The notes under the pieces: generated by a model
Told to the model about the DNA's origin: nothing
The model's database searches: none
The model's input: only the letters and a program-made list of their open reading frames with translations
Assembly: GCF_026343335.1 (NCBI RefSeq)
Contig: NZ_JAPELX010000001.1
Location: 3,844,001 to 3,908,000 of the forward strand
Direction of reading: 5' to 3'
Length of the DNA stretch: 64,000 nucleotides
From: Streptomyces sp. NBC_00078
GTDB taxonomy: Bacteria; Actinomycetota; Actinomycetes; Streptomycetales; Streptomycetaceae
In this document: piece by piece, positions 63,513-64,000 of the stretch
How the letters are laid out: the number at the start of each line of letters is the position of its first letter
Position numbering within the stretch: position 1 is the stretch's first letter
Translations under genes and position numbers: made by a program

Positions 63513-64000
63513 GCGTCCCTCCCTGGTTGCGGTGACCTCGCGCCGGCGAGCGCGAGGCCGCGCACAAAGGAGACGGCCTCGTCGCTCTCGTGCAGGAAGA
63601 AGTGCCCGCCGGGCAGGGCCCGTGCGCTGAACTCCCCGGTGGTGTGGCGCCGCCAGCCGTTCAGGTCGGCGACCGTCACATAGGGATCCCCGGCACCGAC
63701 GAGTGCGTGGACGGCGGACGCGAGCGGTGCGGTCTCCCGGTAGCGGTACCCCTCGAACGCGGCGAAGTCCGCGCGCAGCATGGGCAGCATGAGCTCGAAC
63801 AGCTCGTCCTCGTCCAGTACGGCGGGCGGTACGCCGCCGACCTCGCGCAGTCTGTCCCGCAGGTCCTCGGCGCCACCGTCGCCGTAGGGCCGCTCGGTCC
63901 GCATCCGGTCGGGTGCCGGGTAGGAGGCGACGACGAGGCAGGTGGGCAGGGCGGCGCCCAGACGGCGCAGGACGCTCGCCGTCTCGAAGGCGACGAGGGC
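63509..64000 (-). CDS. second type II thioesterase, partial (right edge)
   Basis: The frame is open from the window edge and reads ALVAFETASVLRRLGAALPTCLVVASYPAPD, the segment just after the GHSxG elbow. It ends with the late acid (ALVGAGDPYVTVADLNGW) and His (LPGGHFFLHES), then a stop at 63509. The N-terminal part with the nucleophile lies outside. Two tandem TEII genes suggest a large assembly-line cluster beyond 64000. Confidence 0.9.
   Translation of the reverse strand, partial: ALVAFETASVLRRLGAALPTCLVVASYPAPDRMRTERPYGDGGAEDLRDRLREVGGVPPAVLDEDELFELMLPMLRADFAAFEGYRYRETAPLASAVHALVGAGDPYVTVADLNGWRRHTTGEFSARALPGGHFFLHESDEAVSFVRGLALAGARSPQPGRDA

Overview
The window is high-GC DNA with GTG/TTG starts, leaderless-looking promoters, an XRE-DUF5753/DUF397 pair, an XRE/ImmA/MAB_1171c cassette and many Tat or lipoprotein exports. 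All of this points to a Streptomyces chromosome, probably an accessory or arm region, because it is full of insertion sequences, decayed genes and an integrated element. Left part (1-7498, all minus strand): a compact, apparently undescribed RiPP-like gene cluster. A 48-codon precursor peptide gene (6728-6582, strong AAGGAG site) is followed, after a 16-bp perfect inverted repeat that looks like an attenuator, by a JmjC/cupin oxygenase, a sulfotransferase-like P-loop protein, an HTH-NB-ARC regulator, an ABC exporter and a sedolisin (S53) protease that runs off the left edge. An orphan ATP-synthase b-subunit paralogue lies just upstream, separated by two hairpins. 7669-11374 is a coupled amidohydrolase / MAB_1171c-like membrane protein / ImmA-IrrE protease set with an XRE regulator. 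11526-16300: a small coupled ORF and a winged-helix gene whose 3' end is cut by an IS3-family element. That element itself carries a group II intron placed in the orfA/orfB frameshift window. Its orfB is frameshifted, and an IS5-like remnant follows. 16960-36545 is a ~19.5-kb integrated element between 43-bp near-identical repeats. The left repeat is the 3' end of an intact tRNA-Arg(CCT); the right one is a tRNA fragment. Beside the tRNA are a frameshifted tyrosine integrase and an XRE regulator. Cargo: two low-GC exported proteins between inverted IS copies; a polyprenyl diphosphate synthase with an MpaB-type oxygenase; and an eight-gene catabolic operon (ABC sugar importer, carboxylesterase, ROK repressor, pyranose-oxidase/C-glycoside-3-oxidase-like flavoprotein, CMP/dCMP-type deaminase, TIM-barrel isomerase) ending in a broken second isomerase gene next to the right repeat. 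37019-54152: an orphan periplasmic sugar-binding lipoprotein, a poorly coding stretch with tandem repeats, a His/Gly-rich secreted protein, a chimeric ORF that looks like a deletion scar (argininosuccinate-synthase-like N-terminus joined to a 2OG-dioxygenase C-terminus), an EamA exporter, a Tat-exported TolB-propeller/amidohydrolase fusion, an alpha/beta hydrolase, an MFS/ArsR divergent pair, glutathione peroxidase, a large membrane protein and a DD-carboxypeptidase with a very long acidic N-terminal region. 54385-64000: a GPP34-family protein, XRE-DUF5753 plus DUF397, an EthD-like gene with an inverted partial duplicate, an XRE-cupin/MFS pair driven from overlapping divergent, probably leaderless promoters, a LuxR-type regulator, an MHS transporter and two tandem type II thioesterases, which suggest that a PKS/NRPS cluster continues past the right edge. 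All functional assignments are from reading sequence motifs and recalled family patterns; no database search was run.
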